A DNA stretch of 52,403 nt from a candidate division WWE3 bacterium. Its GTDB lineage: Bacteria; Patescibacteriota; WWE3; UBA101185; UBA10185. Location: positions 1 to 52,403 of the forward strand of contig JAAZNL010000016.1 in the NCBI GenBank assembly GCA_012798315.1, written 5' to 3'. The translations under genes and the position numbers were made by a program. Under the pieces are notes generated by a model, which worked only from the letters and a program-made list of their open reading frames with translations, was not told the DNA's origin and ran no database searches. This document shows, piece after piece, positions 28,678 through 40,335 of the stretch; the stretch's first letter is position 1; the number at the start of each line of letters is the position of its first letter.

Positions 28678-28754
28678 GGGGCCGTAGCTCAGTTGGTTAG
28701 AGCGCTTCCCTGTCACGGAAGAGGCCGCGGGTTCGAGTCCCGTCGGCCCCGCCA
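28678..28754 (+). tRNA. tRNA-Asp (anticodon GTC), CCA encoded
   Basis: Cloverleaf: GGGGCCG acceptor, CTTCC-CTGTCAC-GGAAG, GTTCGAGTC, CGGCCCCGCCA. Confidence 0.96.
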
Positions 28755-28841
28755 ATAAGTTTTTTAATTTGCTTTTTCCCTTGTTTTAATATAACTTCTA
28801 GACACGCTATCAGGAATTCTACAAATGAAAGGATGAAAGCA

Positions 28842-29069
28842 ATGGATGCAAGAGAATTACCGTTTTATGTGTTGGTGTCGTTAAATAACAAAGGCCCCGC
28901 AACCGTCAATGAACTGTTGAACAGGGAAGGGCTTAAAAACAACACACGCGAACAGCTCCTGGCGGCTCTGGAAGAAGACAAACGCGACGGGTACATCGAC
29001 AGAGATTACTCAGACGTTTGGTTTATCACCCAGTCCGGAAAAAATCGTCTCCTAGTTGAACGAGATTGA
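28842..29069 (+). CDS. Orphan small winged-helix-like protein, 75 aa (cassette F)
   Basis: SD GAAAGG about 9 nt before the ATG at 28842; terminator follows. Confidence 0.6.
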   Translation: MDARELPFYVLVSLNNKGPATVNELLNREGLKNNTREQLLAALEEDKRDGYIDRDYSDVWFITQSGKNRLLVERD

Positions 29070-29088
29070 TTTATCCGAACATCAATGC

Positions 29089-29127
29089 AAAAAAGACTTA
29101 CCGGGAAATTCCTTGTAAGTCTTTTTC
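29089..29127 (+). terminator. Intrinsic terminator AAAAAGACTTAC/GTAAGTCTTTTT
   Basis: 12-bp stem plus T-rich tail. Confidence 0.85.
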
Positions 29128-29156
29128 TTTTTTAAAAAAAATTTACTTAAAAACTA

Positions 29157-29185
29157 TTGGCATACTTACGGCAAATATATATACT
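29157..29185 (+). promoter_or_regulatory. Sigma70-like promoter TTGGCA-N17-TATACT for the LysM gene
   Basis: -35 29157-29162, -10 29180-29185; about 140-nt leader to the ATG at 29334. Confidence 0.6.
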
Positions 29186-29333
29186 CAAGTTAGAGGAGTG
29201 CATGCCCGGATATAGAGTCACATTGTTCACAAATACTTATCAATTCTATTAATAGTTGGAGATGAAGACGAATTAACTACTGCCCGGTAGCCTAATTATT
29301 TATAAATTCTTACTTAGGAGGTGCATTTTTTTA

Positions 29334-29819
29334 ATGAGTGAAGAAACACAAAAAGAAAAACCACAAGATGGTCTGGCATTAATTATTGGTGGTTTGTTTA
29401 TATTGGCTTTGATTTTTGCGGCTTATAACTATTTTAAATCCGGCCGTGAAGCAGCGGTTACAGATACAGCAGATTCCACAGCAATAGAACTAAATGAAGA
29501 AAAAGGTGATTTAAATGGTGAAGGTGCAAAAGACGAAAAACTAGAAACAGTGGCTAAAAACAACGGGCAAACAGGGGAAAATTCTACAACCTCCGAAACA
29601 AACACCATCTGGACTGCAAATGATTACACTCAGGGAGATATTAAAGGCTCAACCTACACAGTAAAAAGTGGCGATACCCTTTGGGAAATTGCTGAAGGTC
29701 TTTACGGCAATGGTTCTCAATGGACAAAGATTCTGGAAATAAACAAAGCAAATGTTGGCTTTTTAGCCAATGGTCAGCAAGCGCTTATTGTGCCGGGACA
29801 GGTATTAGTTCTGCCTTAG
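29334..29819 (+). CDS. Membrane-anchored LysM-domain protein
   Basis: N-terminal TM; YTVKSGDTLWEIAEGLYGNGSQWTKILEINKAN. SD AGGAGGTG. Confidence 0.88.
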   Translation: MSEETQKEKPQDGLALIIGGLFILALIFAAYNYFKSGREAAVTDTADSTAIELNEEKGDLNGEGAKDEKLETVAKNNGQTGENSTTSETNTIWTANDYTQGDIKGSTYTVKSGDTLWEIAEGLYGNGSQWTKILEINKANVGFLANGQQALIVPGQVLVLP

Positions 29820-29847
29820 AACGTAAAATTAAATCCGGATATGATTT

Positions 29848-29890
29848 TAAAAAAACAACCTGGTTTGGAACGGCCGGGTTGTTTTTATTT
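29848..29890 (+). terminator. Intrinsic terminator after the LysM gene
   Basis: AACAACCTGG...CCGGGTTGTTTTTAT. Confidence 0.8.
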
Positions 29891-29927
29891 AAAAGGTAAA
29901 ATGTAGTTCGTGTTAGAATACTTCTAC

Positions 29928-30002
29928 GCGGGTGTGGCCTAGTGGTATGGCGTTTCCTTCCCAAGGAAAAGGTCGCGAGTTCGAATCTCGTCACCCGCTC
30001 CA
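29928..30002 (+). tRNA. tRNA-Gly (anticodon CCC), CCA encoded
   Basis: GCGGGTG acceptor, TTCC-TTCCCAA-GGAA, GTTCGAATC, CACCCGCTCCA. Confidence 0.95.
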
Positions 30003-30092
30003 AATAACTGATTTCCTAATTGTCTAATAAAACTTGTTTCAAATTCTCTGTAGTGTAATATGAATATAGTACATATTTATAAGGATCTATTT

Positions 30093-30461
30093 ATGGCAAA
30101 ATATATAGATGGGTTTGTGTTAGTTGTTCCAAAAAATAAGACAGAAGAATATAAAAAAATGGCTGAAACCGGTAGAGATATCTGGATGAAACACGGCGCA
30201 CTCGAATACTATGAGTGCAGAGGCGCTAATCTTGAGCCACAAGAAATGGGCGATGAAAAGTCCCGCTCGTTCGTCGAGATGGCTGGTGCGACTGACGATG
30301 AAACAGTTTGGTTTTCTTTTATCGTGTTTAAATCAAAAGAACATCGGGATGAAGTAAATGCCAAAGTAATGTCTGAGATGAGTGCCTTTAGTGACATGCA
30401 GATGCCGTTTGATATGAAACACATGTCTTACGGTGGTTTTCAAGTGGAAGTTGAAGGTTAA
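30093..30461 (+). CDS. DUF1428-family protein
   Basis: MAKYIDGFVLVVPKNKTEEYKKMAETGRDIWMKHGALEYYEC. ATG at 30093 with AAGGAT upstream preferred over 30060. Confidence 0.82.
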   Translation: MAKYIDGFVLVVPKNKTEEYKKMAETGRDIWMKHGALEYYECRGANLEPQEMGDEKSRSFVEMAGATDDETVWFSFIVFKSKEHRDEVNAKVMSEMSAFSDMQMPFDMKHMSYGGFQVEVEG

Positions 30462-30521
30462 TACACTTAAAGGATTAGGAATTCCGAGTCGGGCGGGTGC
30501 TTTACTAGATCAATCTTTGTT

Positions 30522-30561
30522 AAAAAAATACCCCGTGCAAAAAATGTTTCACACGAGGTAT
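30522..30561 (-). terminator. Intrinsic terminator ATACCTCGTG/CACGGGGTAT-T7 (minus)
   Basis: Stem after the cassette G stop; T tail on minus from the A run 30522-30528. Confidence 0.8.
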
Positions 30562-30569
30562 CAAAGAGG

Positions 30570-30986
30570 TTACTTCAAACTATGAACTGACAATCCCGCG
30601 CCTGACAACATCAACAAATCACTGTCGGTGATTTTGCCTTGCGCCCCAATGGGACCGTGTTTTTTGACATAGGCGGTAAGTTTCTCCATGCCTTCAAGAT
30701 GGTTCAGAAGTCCCGGGTAAATTTCTTCCGCCGTTCCGAGAATATCGAGTCCTCCGGTTCCGGAATTTCTGTTGAGCGCGTGCCAAGATATACCGCCATC
30801 GGGTGAAAACAGCAAGTAATTTCCAACATCGTAACACCAGCCACTCTTGTACAAGTAAGTATGCTGGTACTTGGCAAGCTGTTCCCGAAGTCTTTTTCCC
30901 TCTGCCAGTTGTTTTGCAATTACAACTATCACTACGGTAGCGAAAATTGCAAAAACGCCGAGATAAACACATACAGCCGTGAGCAT
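30570..30986 (-). CDS. Orphan membrane-anchored protein, 138 aa (cassette G)
   Basis: N-terminal TM; SD AAGGAGAG; CCTATAGT-box promoter; terminator. Confidence 0.7.
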   Translation of the reverse strand: MLTAVCVYLGVFAIFATVVIVVIAKQLAEGKRLREQLAKYQHTYLYKSGWCYDVGNYLLFSPDGGISWHALNRNSGTGGLDILGTAEEIYPGLLNHLEGMEKLTAYVKKHGPIGAQGKITDSDLLMLSGAGLSVHSLK

Positions 30987-31027
30987 ATATCTCTCCTTGG
31001 TTCTTTAATTGTGGGGTATTTGCTGCT

Positions 31028-31064
31028 ATTGTAGTATATCACCCGCACGGAGTCAAACTATAGG
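31028..31064 (-). promoter_or_regulatory. Sigma70-like promoter with CCTATAGT box: CCTATAGTTTGACT-N17-TACAAT
   Basis: -35 TTGACT 31056..31051, -10 TACAAT 31033..31028, 17-nt spacer. Confidence 0.7.
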
Positions 31065-31135
31065 TCTATAACAAAGTGGTTTGGAACCGGTAATTCAATA
31101 AACTAGCAAAGTTATTCCAATGCTATAATATTCTG

Positions 31136-31552
31136 ATGCATAAAATAAAAGCCTGTGTAATAACGTGTATAGACTTTAGATTTCAAAAAAACATTAAAGA
31201 TTATTTAGTACAAAATAACCATTTAGGGGATGCGGATATTATAAGCGTTGCCGGCGCCTCTCATGATATTGCGACACCACAAACGGCTGAACATCAATAT
31301 TATTTAATGAACCAAATTGGAATTTCAGTTTCTTTGCATAATCCGGATAAAATAATAATTGTGGACCACCAGGATTGTGGTATGTACGCTGCTACTGGAA
31401 AAATTGAAAAAGGCTTGGATCTGGCCGAAGATACACAAAGACACGCAGACTACTTGTTAAAGGCTAAAGAGCTAATTCAACAAAAATACAATAATATAGA
31501 AGTTGTTTTGTTAATGGCAGGACTGGATGGAAGTTTTACTGAAATAAGTTAA
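31136..31552 (+). CDS. Beta-carbonic anhydrase-like protein
   Basis: CxDxR (CIDFR) and HxxC (HQDCG) zinc-ligand motifs. Confidence 0.72.
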   Translation: MHKIKACVITCIDFRFQKNIKDYLVQNNHLGDADIISVAGASHDIATPQTAEHQYYLMNQIGISVSLHNPDKIIIVDHQDCGMYAATGKIEKGLDLAEDTQRHADYLLKAKELIQQKYNNIEVVLLMAGLDGSFTEIS

Positions 31553-31965
31553 TGTGTCTTTTTCCCTTTGTATTTAGATATAAGTTTAAGTCTCGCAATA
31601 TCGTTAGCTAATTTGGCTTGTATATCTGCCATATCAACATTTTCAACTTTTTCCTGCGCCTGAAGCTGTGCGCGCCGTATAGCCTCTTCTGTAGCAGCTT
31701 CATCTATCTCGTGAGCTTTCTCTGCGACATTGGCCAAAATGTTTATAAAGTTATCTACTACCTGAATTACACCCCCCGATACAAACACCGCCTCAGTTTG
31801 CTTATCTGCAAGTTGCACTTGCATTTCACCTCTACTTAAACTGGACATTAACGGGACATGCTGTGGCAATACCGTTATTTCGCCTTGCATTGTAGGGACA
31901 ACGAGTTTTAGGATTTCGGTATTTTCGTAAAGCTTTCGTTCGGGCGTAGCTAAAGTTAATTGCAT
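31549..31965 (-). CDS. atpC: F1Fo ATP synthase epsilon subunit
   Basis: LTLATPERKLYE...LPQHVPLMSSLSRGEM; end of the atp operon. Confidence 0.92.
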   Translation of the reverse strand: MQLTLATPERKLYENTEILKLVVPTMQGEITVLPQHVPLMSSLSRGEMQVQLADKQTEAVFVSGGVIQVVDNFINILANVAEKAHEIDEAATEEAIRRAQLQAQEKVENVDMADIQAKLANDIARLKLISKYKGKKTH

Positions 31966-31966
31966 T

Positions 31967-34198
<2,232 letters not shown>

Positions 34199-34206
<8 letters not shown>

Positions 34207-35494
34207 ACATCTTTTCGATTACTTCTAATTGTTCTTTTTCTGTCATTACCGAATACTGAGGCTGTTTCAGCAATTCCATAATAACTTTACCCCTATTTAT
34301 TTTTTCTTTTGTGGCTTCGTCTAAATCTTCGCCGCCGAACTGTGTGAATGCTTCCAACTCCTTAAATTGAGTAAGGGTTAAACGTAACTTACCGGACGCT
34401 TTTTTTAGTTCTTTAGTTTGCGCGGCTCCTCCAACACGTGATACTGAGTTTGCGGGATCTACCGAAGGTCTAAATCCTAAATTGAACATATCTTTATCTA
34501 AATATAACTGTCCGTCAGTAATAGAAATTACGTTAGTAGGAATATATGCCGAGACGTCACCAAACTGTGTTTCGATAATAGGAAATGCCGTAATTGAACC
34601 TCCACCGTTTTTTTCGTTCAGCTTACAAGATCGTTCTAGTAAACGACTGTGTAAGTAAAAAATATCACCCGGATAAGCTTCACGTCCGGGAGGTCTTCGT
34701 AGTATCAATGATATATGTCTGTAAGCATAAGCATGTTTTGTTAAATCGTCATAGACAACTAAAACATCTTTACCCTGTTGTAAAAAATATTCAGCTATTG
34801 CCGCCGCGCTGTAAGGTGCTATATATTGAAGGGATGCCGGAGCGGAAGCGGAGGCATCCACAATAATTGTATAACTCATACAGCCGTTTTCTTTTAAAAC
34901 TTCAATGATATTTTTAACCGTGGAATCTTTTTGACCAATTGCGCAATATATACAAATCACTGGTTTTTCCTCATTTTTTTGGTTGATAATTGCGCTAACT
35001 GCTACCGATGTTTTCCCGGTGCCTCTGTCCCCGATTATTAATTGACGTTGACCACGACCGATAGGCACCATGGCATCAACAGCCAATAATCCAGTTTTCA
35101 GAGGGGTATCAACAGGCTTTCTATCAAAAACACCGTAAGCTTTTCTCTCAACCGGCATGGTTTTAACATTATCTGTTGATAGAGCGCGCCCGTCTAATGG
35201 TTCACCTAAAGGGTTTACAACCCGGCCTATTATTTCATCGTTTACAGGCATGGAAAGAATTTCGCCGGTAGAAACAAATTCATCGTTTTCTAATATTTTA
35301 CTTTCTTCTCCTAAAGCAACAGCTCCTACCGAATCCTCTAGCAAATTCAGTACAAGTGCGTAAGATTCTCTTTCTTTGCAGTAAATCTTTTCCATAACCT
35401 GAACGTCAGATAAGCCTGTTAGTTCCAAAACACCATCTTTAACACTTGTTACTCTTCCAAAATTATTTAGCTTTGTGTGATTTTTTATTTCCAT
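34199..35494 (-). CDS. atpA: F1Fo ATP synthase alpha subunit (short, 431 aa)
   Basis: GRGQRQLIIGDRGTGKTSVAV, RRPPGREAYPGDIFYLHSRLLERS. Confidence 0.95.
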
Positions 35495-35799
35495 ATTTCG
35501 TTCTTAAATGAATTCAAAACTGACGAATCATATATATAATCTCTATATACAATTTTAAATCCCGCAATTAAGGTTTTGTCTTGAACATACTCAACAGTGT
35601 AATCCCCGTGGACTTTATCGGATATCCAACCGTTTATAATTTCCTTTGATTTGTCATCCAAAACGCCACTATAATATACTTTCACAGTAGTCAGATTTAT
35701 TAGCGTCTGTAACTCTCTTACGATATCTTTAATCTGCTTTAGAGAGTGGGTGCTAAATAATTGTGAGGCGATTTCCTTTGCGGGCTCATCTTTGGGCAT
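35485..35799 (-). CDS. atpH: F1Fo ATP synthase delta subunit, C-terminal domain only (104 aa)
   Basis: Operon position; ends with LIAGFKIVYRDYIYDSSVLNSFKN, delta C-terminal pattern. Confidence 0.82.
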   Translation of the reverse strand: MPKDEPAKEIASQLFSTHSLKQIKDIVRELQTLINLTTVKVYYSGVLDDKSKEIINGWISDKVHGDYTVEYVQDKTLIAGFKIVYRDYIYDSSVLNSFKNEIWK

Positions 35800-36283
35800 C
35801 GTTTAACCTCTCTACCGCGAGCTTCATTAATTTATTTTTCTGCTCTTCTGTTAACGACGATGCAATAACGGTTTCAGAAATTTTAACCGCATAATCGTAT
35901 ATGTCTTTTTTAGCTTCTGACATAAAGGCATCTCTACTTTGCCTGGCTTCCGTTGTGTATTCGTTCAATATTCTTTTACCTTCCTCTCGGGCGTTTTCTT
36001 TTGCTTGTTCAACCATTTGCGATGCTTCTTTTTTAGCTTTCTCCAAAGTTTCGTTATACAATTTTTTCAGCTCCGCTTTTTGTTCGGCGTCCGCAGATTC
36101 AAAAAAAGATTTCTGATTTTGTATGTCCTGCGAAAGTTTTTGGTAATCTGCATCTTGTTTTTTTTGTTTTGCAACAAATTCTACAACTGGCTTATACAAA
36201 AACTTCTTGAGTATAACCAACAAAATAGTGAAGTTAATCAACTGAAAAATGATTTGTTGTAAATTAATTCCTAAACTTTCCAT
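35786..36283 (-). CDS. atpF: F1Fo ATP synthase b subunit
   Basis: N-terminal TM then long charged helix; operon position. Confidence 0.9.
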   Translation of the reverse strand: MESLGINLQQIIFQLINFTILLVILKKFLYKPVVEFVAKQKKQDADYQKLSQDIQNQKSFFESADAEQKAELKKLYNETLEKAKKEASQMVEQAKENAREEGKRILNEYTTEARQSRDAFMSEAKKDIYDYAVKISETVIASSLTEEQKNKLMKLAVERLNDAQR

Positions 36284-36300
36284 ATAATGATTGTTTCTTA

Positions 36301-36516
36301 CTACTTAACAAATAAAATTACTAAGGCTACAACTAAAGAGTAAATTGCCAAAGCTTCCGCAAATGCGATTGCGAAAACCATGTTGGTTCTAATTTTTTCA
36401 GCGGCATCCGGATTTCTTCCGATAGCCTCCATGGCAGATTTCGCCAACGCCCCTATTGCTGTACCGGCGCCTATTGCTCCTAACCCAATTGCTATTGCAG
36501 CTGCGAGTGGTTCCAT
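36301..36516 (-). CDS. atpE: F1Fo ATP synthase c subunit
   Basis: GLGAIGAGTAIGALAKSAMEAIGRNP...AFAEALAIYSLVVAL. Confidence 0.95.
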   Translation of the reverse strand: MEPLAAAIAIGLGAIGAGTAIGALAKSAMEAIGRNPDAAEKIRTNMVFAIAFAEALAIYSLVVALVILFVK

Positions 36517-36549
36517 AAATTTCCTTTCTGGCTATTATAATAGCCTAAA

Positions 36550-37287
36550 CTAATGATGATCTACCGCAAGTGATATAAACACCAGAGATAGCATAGCAAA
36601 AACTAAGGCTTGGATAAACCCTACAAATAATTCCAAAATTAAAAAAGGCGTGGTTGCCGCCAATGGAATTAAAAAACCAATTACCAAAAGCAAAACCTCT
36701 CCTGCAAACACATTGCCGAACAATCTGAAAGAAAATGATAGTATTTTTGATACTTCGGAGATTAACTCCAAAATACCAACAAAAAAATTTACTGGGTTGC
36801 TAAAGTCAAAGAATTTGGAAAGCTGCACCTTAGGCCCAAGATACTTAAAACCGTAGTATTGAGCGGCAAATACGGAAAATAAGGCTAAAGCCAAAGTTGT
36901 ATTCAAATCTGCGGTAGGAGCTCTTAATAAATGTACAGATTCGCTATGTCCCCCTTCACCTGCAGTATTCCAAAAAACACCTCCGAGACCAGGGATTAAA
37001 CCAAACCAATTAGAAAAAATAATATACAAAAAGAAAGTAGCAAAAAGCGGAAAAAATATTTGCGCTTTTTTTTCACCCACTATAGATTCGCTAAAATTAT
37101 ATAATGCGGCGACTGTACCTCTAATGAACGCGTACGCGGTGCTACCCCTAAATTGGAACAAAACAACAACAATTATAAAGAACATGGTTACCGCCACTGT
37201 TGCCAGCATCGAATTAGTAACGCTATATCCAAAGAGATGAAAAACCTCTTCTGCCTTAAGTGAAATATGAAGTCCTTCCATTTTCAT
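36550..37287 (-). CDS. atpB: F1Fo ATP synthase a subunit
   Basis: SFRLFGNVFAGEVLL...LFVGFIQALVFAMLSLVFI. Confidence 0.95.
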   Translation of the reverse strand: MKMEGLHISLKAEEVFHLFGYSVTNSMLATVAVTMFFIIVVVLFQFRGSTAYAFIRGTVAALYNFSESIVGEKKAQIFFPLFATFFLYIIFSNWFGLIPGLGGVFWNTAGEGGHSESVHLLRAPTADLNTTLALALFSVFAAQYYGFKYLGPKVQLSKFFDFSNPVNFFVGILELISEVSKILSFSFRLFGNVFAGEVLLLVIGFLIPLAATTPFLILELFVGFIQALVFAMLSLVFISLAVDHH

Positions 37288-37380
37288 TTATATTGTACAA
37301 GGCATATCAACTTACGCAAAGCCCTATCCAGCTTCTTGTGCGAATTATTCATTGCTAATATAATCACAAAGAACAGATTT

Positions 37381-37455
37381 GCCAGAGTGGCTCAATGGTA
37401 GAGCAGGCGCATCGTAAGCGTCAGGTTGAGAGTTCGATTCTCTCCTCTGGCTCCA
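37381..37455 (+). tRNA. tRNA-Thr (anticodon CGT), CCA encoded
   Basis: GCCAGAG/CTCTGGC acceptor; GGCGC-ATCGTAA-GCGTC anticodon arm. Confidence 0.93.
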
Positions 37456-37515
37456 TAATTTCTTGTCAAAAGTGGTAAAATTAACCCAATATAGTTCCCA
37501 GAAAGGGTATCTAAA

Positions 37516-38406
37516 ATGAAAAATCATAAGCAAGTTACTAAGGCAGTTATTGCGTTAGCAGGTTATGGAACCCGATTTTTGCCCGCAACTAAGAATCAAC
37601 CAAAGCAAATGCTTCCCATTATAGATAAACCAATTGTCCACTATGTTGTAGAAGAAGCCGTAAAAGCAGGAATTCAAGATGTTATATTAGTAACTCAAGC
37701 AGGTCAGCACTCCATGGAAGATTACTTTGACAGCCATTTTGAAATGGAAAAAGTTTTAGAGGATAACGGTAAGACGGAATACTTAATAATGATTAAAGGT
37801 ATCCCGGAAATGGCCAATTTTATATTCGTGCGCCAACACAAAAACCTTCCATACGGTAACGGTACTCCCCTTTTAACTGTACAGAATCTTATTGATGACG
37901 ACGAGGCCTTTGTATATATGTTTGGAGATGATTTAACCAGATCAGAAGTTCCTGTTACAAAACAACTAATAGATATTTACGAAAAATATGACCCTAAAGC
38001 AGTATTAGCCGTTCAAGAAGTTCCGGACAATGAAGTAGAAAAATACGGCACAGTTAAATATAAAGAAAATCCGTCTATTCCAAATGAAATGGAATATATA
38101 TTAGAGAAAATGCCTTTAGGACAAAATCCATCTAATATGGCGCAATTTGGTAGATTTGTGTTTACATACGACGTAATTGAAGAAGCAAATAAAACCCCGA
38201 CAGGTAAAGGTAACGAATTGTGGGTTGCCGATATTTTGTGCAATATGGCCAAGGAAGGAAAAAAAGTAATTGCGCAACCAATTGACGGCGAATGGCTTAC
38301 TACCGGAGATCCGCTGCACTTTTTGCAAACAACATTAAAATTTGCTCTTGACCGTGATGATTTGCGGGACGATATTAAGGCGTACATGAAAGAATTACTT
38401 AAATAA
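37516..38406 (+). CDS. galU: UTP-glucose-1-phosphate uridylyltransferase
   Basis: KAVIALAGYGTRFLPATKNQPKQMLPIIDKPIVHYVVEEA. Confidence 0.95.
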   Translation: MKNHKQVTKAVIALAGYGTRFLPATKNQPKQMLPIIDKPIVHYVVEEAVKAGIQDVILVTQAGQHSMEDYFDSHFEMEKVLEDNGKTEYLIMIKGIPEMANFIFVRQHKNLPYGNGTPLLTVQNLIDDDEAFVYMFGDDLTRSEVPVTKQLIDIYEKYDPKAVLAVQEVPDNEVEKYGTVKYKENPSIPNEMEYILEKMPLGQNPSNMAQFGRFVFTYDVIEEANKTPTGKGNELWVADILCNMAKEGKKVIAQPIDGEWLTTGDPLHFLQTTLKFALDRDDLRDDIKAYMKELLK

Positions 38407-38420
38407 TGTAGAATTGAAGC

Positions 38421-39152
38421 GTGCCAAGGTATCCTACGAATAAAACAAAAATTACTAACGAAGAACTTAACAAAAAGTTGTTCAAAACTCTTTTGGCCAT
38501 TGTAGGTATTGTTTTGCTTCTGGTTTTGAGCGCGGTTTTTTTTGCGCCTCAAGTAGGTTCTTTTTTCGGACTTTTTTCCGTTAATAGAAATCAGCCTGAC
38601 GATATTGCCGTGATTAAACCAGACCAACCTGTTTTTTCGAATATCCCAAAAGCGTCTAAATCCAATTCAATAACAATAAATGGTTATACTCAACCCGGAT
38701 ATTCAGTAAAACTTTTTGTTAATGGCCCTGAAGTAGCGAGAGTAATTGCCGGATCCGACGGTATATTTACATTTAACGATATTAAACTCATAGATGGCCA
38801 AAATACAATTTTTGCAAAAGCAATAGATGATAGTAATGTAGAAAGTGATTCAACAAATATATTTAATATTTATGTTGATAAAGACAAACCCAAAATCGAA
38901 CTGACATCACCAAAGGACGGCGATAAAATAAAAAACCTTGATAAACGTATTACAATAATCGGCAGTGTCAATGAAAAATCACAGGTTAAAATTAACGATA
39001 AAATAGCAATAGTAAAGCCGGATCTGTCTTTTGAATTTCTTTTAGGCGTTCAAAATGAAGGTAATGTAAAGATTACTGTTTTGGCAATCGATGAGGCAGG
39101 AAACGAAAACAAGAAAGAAATAACGGTCAACTACGAAAAAGAGAGCTTTTAG
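38421..39152 (+). CDS. Membrane-anchored protein with Ig-like/Big repeats
   Basis: TM near the N-terminus; GYTQPGYSVKLFVNG...GIFTFNDIKLIDGQNTIFAKAID. GTG start. Confidence 0.75.
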   Translation: MPRYPTNKTKITNEELNKKLFKTLLAIVGIVLLLVLSAVFFAPQVGSFFGLFSVNRNQPDDIAVIKPDQPVFSNIPKASKSNSITINGYTQPGYSVKLFVNGPEVARVIAGSDGIFTFNDIKLIDGQNTIFAKAIDDSNVESDSTNIFNIYVDKDKPKIELTSPKDGDKIKNLDKRITIIGSVNEKSQVKINDKIAIVKPDLSFEFLLGVQNEGNVKITVLAIDEAGNENKKEITVNYEKESF

Positions 39153-40335
39153 CAAACAAAATCATAAGTAAAAAAAGTATTTGCGGATAAAAAATTGAAT
39201 TTATAAACTGCGATTCCAGCAACATGCCCATTAGCACACTGATAAGTGCCAAATCGCCAGAAGATCCCAGTTTAAGTTGATCCAACAGAGGCAAAAACCA
39301 CCACAGAAGAAAGAATGTGATTCCAAAAATTCCGGTGGTTACAAACACGAATAAAAAGCTGGAGTCTGATCCCGCTGAGGAATGGTCAAAGAAAGTATCG
39401 CCATTTAACATGCCTGCGTCGCGTTGGGCATATTTGTAAGCATTATAACCAACACCTAAAAACCAGTTTTTTCTTACTAGTGTCAAAGCGTTTCCCCATG
39501 ATTCCAACCTAAAACGTGCTGAGTCCGCCGGATCTGTAACACCGGATAAACGCGTTTGAACCCGAGGAATAGCAAAATAAGCCAAAAACACTATTAATAG
39601 CGCCATAAGTAACATTAGACGATTTTTGTAAAAGCCGTACAAAAAAATAATGATCGCCAGCATCCCCCACGCGCTTCTTGAAAAAGTAAAAAATACACAT
39701 ATGACAAGGAAGAAAAACAAAGAGTAATAAATTAACGGCCTTTTGGTATCTCTTAAATCGTATATTAGTATTGCAATAATTATGTTAAAAAATGCACCCG
39801 CAAAATTCGGATCAAAAAATGTGGAGGCGAGCCTGTTTTTATGAGGATCCCATCCAAGTTCTGGGTTTAGTACGGTAAAATCCGGAAGTAAAATTAACTG
39901 TACAATACCTCCTATTCCTACAATAATTGCGGCTATATACAAACTGTTTTTTAAGCCGGATGTAGTAATAGTTTTATCCTGCAACATATTATAAATAACA
40001 AGGCCGGATCCTGCGTAACATATAAACCTTAATAAATAGGAAAGTGCAACCAAAAATTCCTCAGGTGTTAAATTTATTCTGTTAAAAGTTAAAGAAGTGA
40101 AAGCTACGATTACAAATGGAAATAAGGCATAAAAATACTTAGTAATAAATAATTTTTTACGCAATAAATACAAAGTTAAACCAACAACTGAAAATAAAGC
40201 TACCGCAATATCAAAAAAATATAAATTAACACCGTCACTTTTACCTATACTTAACAATTGGCCCAAGCACAATGAAAAAAGCGCTAAGTAGTATAAAAAT
40301 TTAAGCATATTTTTCACGCCATGTTTTACGGGCAT
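39127..40335 (-). CDS. O-antigen ligase/polymerase-like membrane protein
   Basis: Multi-TM; FSRSAWGMLAII...NWFLGVGYNAYKY. Confidence 0.82.
   Translation of the reverse strand: MPVKHGVKNMLKFLYYLALFSLCLGQLLSIGKSDGVNLYFFDIAVALFSVVGLTLYLLRKKLFITKYFYALFPFVIVAFTSLTFNRINLTPEEFLVALSYLLRFICYAGSGLVIYNMLQDKTITTSGLKNSLYIAAIIVGIGGIVQLILLPDFTVLNPELGWDPHKNRLASTFFDPNFAGAFFNIIIAILIYDLRDTKRPLIYYSLFFFLVICVFFTFSRSAWGMLAIIIFLYGFYKNRLMLLMALLIVFLAYFAIPRVQTRLSGVTDPADSARFRLESWGNALTLVRKNWFLGVGYNAYKYAQRDAGMLNGDTFFDHSSAGSDSSFLFVFVTTGIFGITFFLLWWFLPLLDQLKLGSSGDLALISVLMGMLLESQFINSIFYPQILFLLMILFAKSSLFRS

Noticed and set aside
29192-29333. Known c-di-AMP (ydaO) riboswitch before the LysM gene
   Set aside because: I could not find its conserved core motifs by eye; kept only as an unassigned leader.
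4622-31064. Integron attC-type cassette array
   Set aside because: Cassette 3' hairpins differ from one another and mostly carry T tails, as in intrinsic terminators; no conserved attC core or integrase, and the genes are dispersed rather than tandem.
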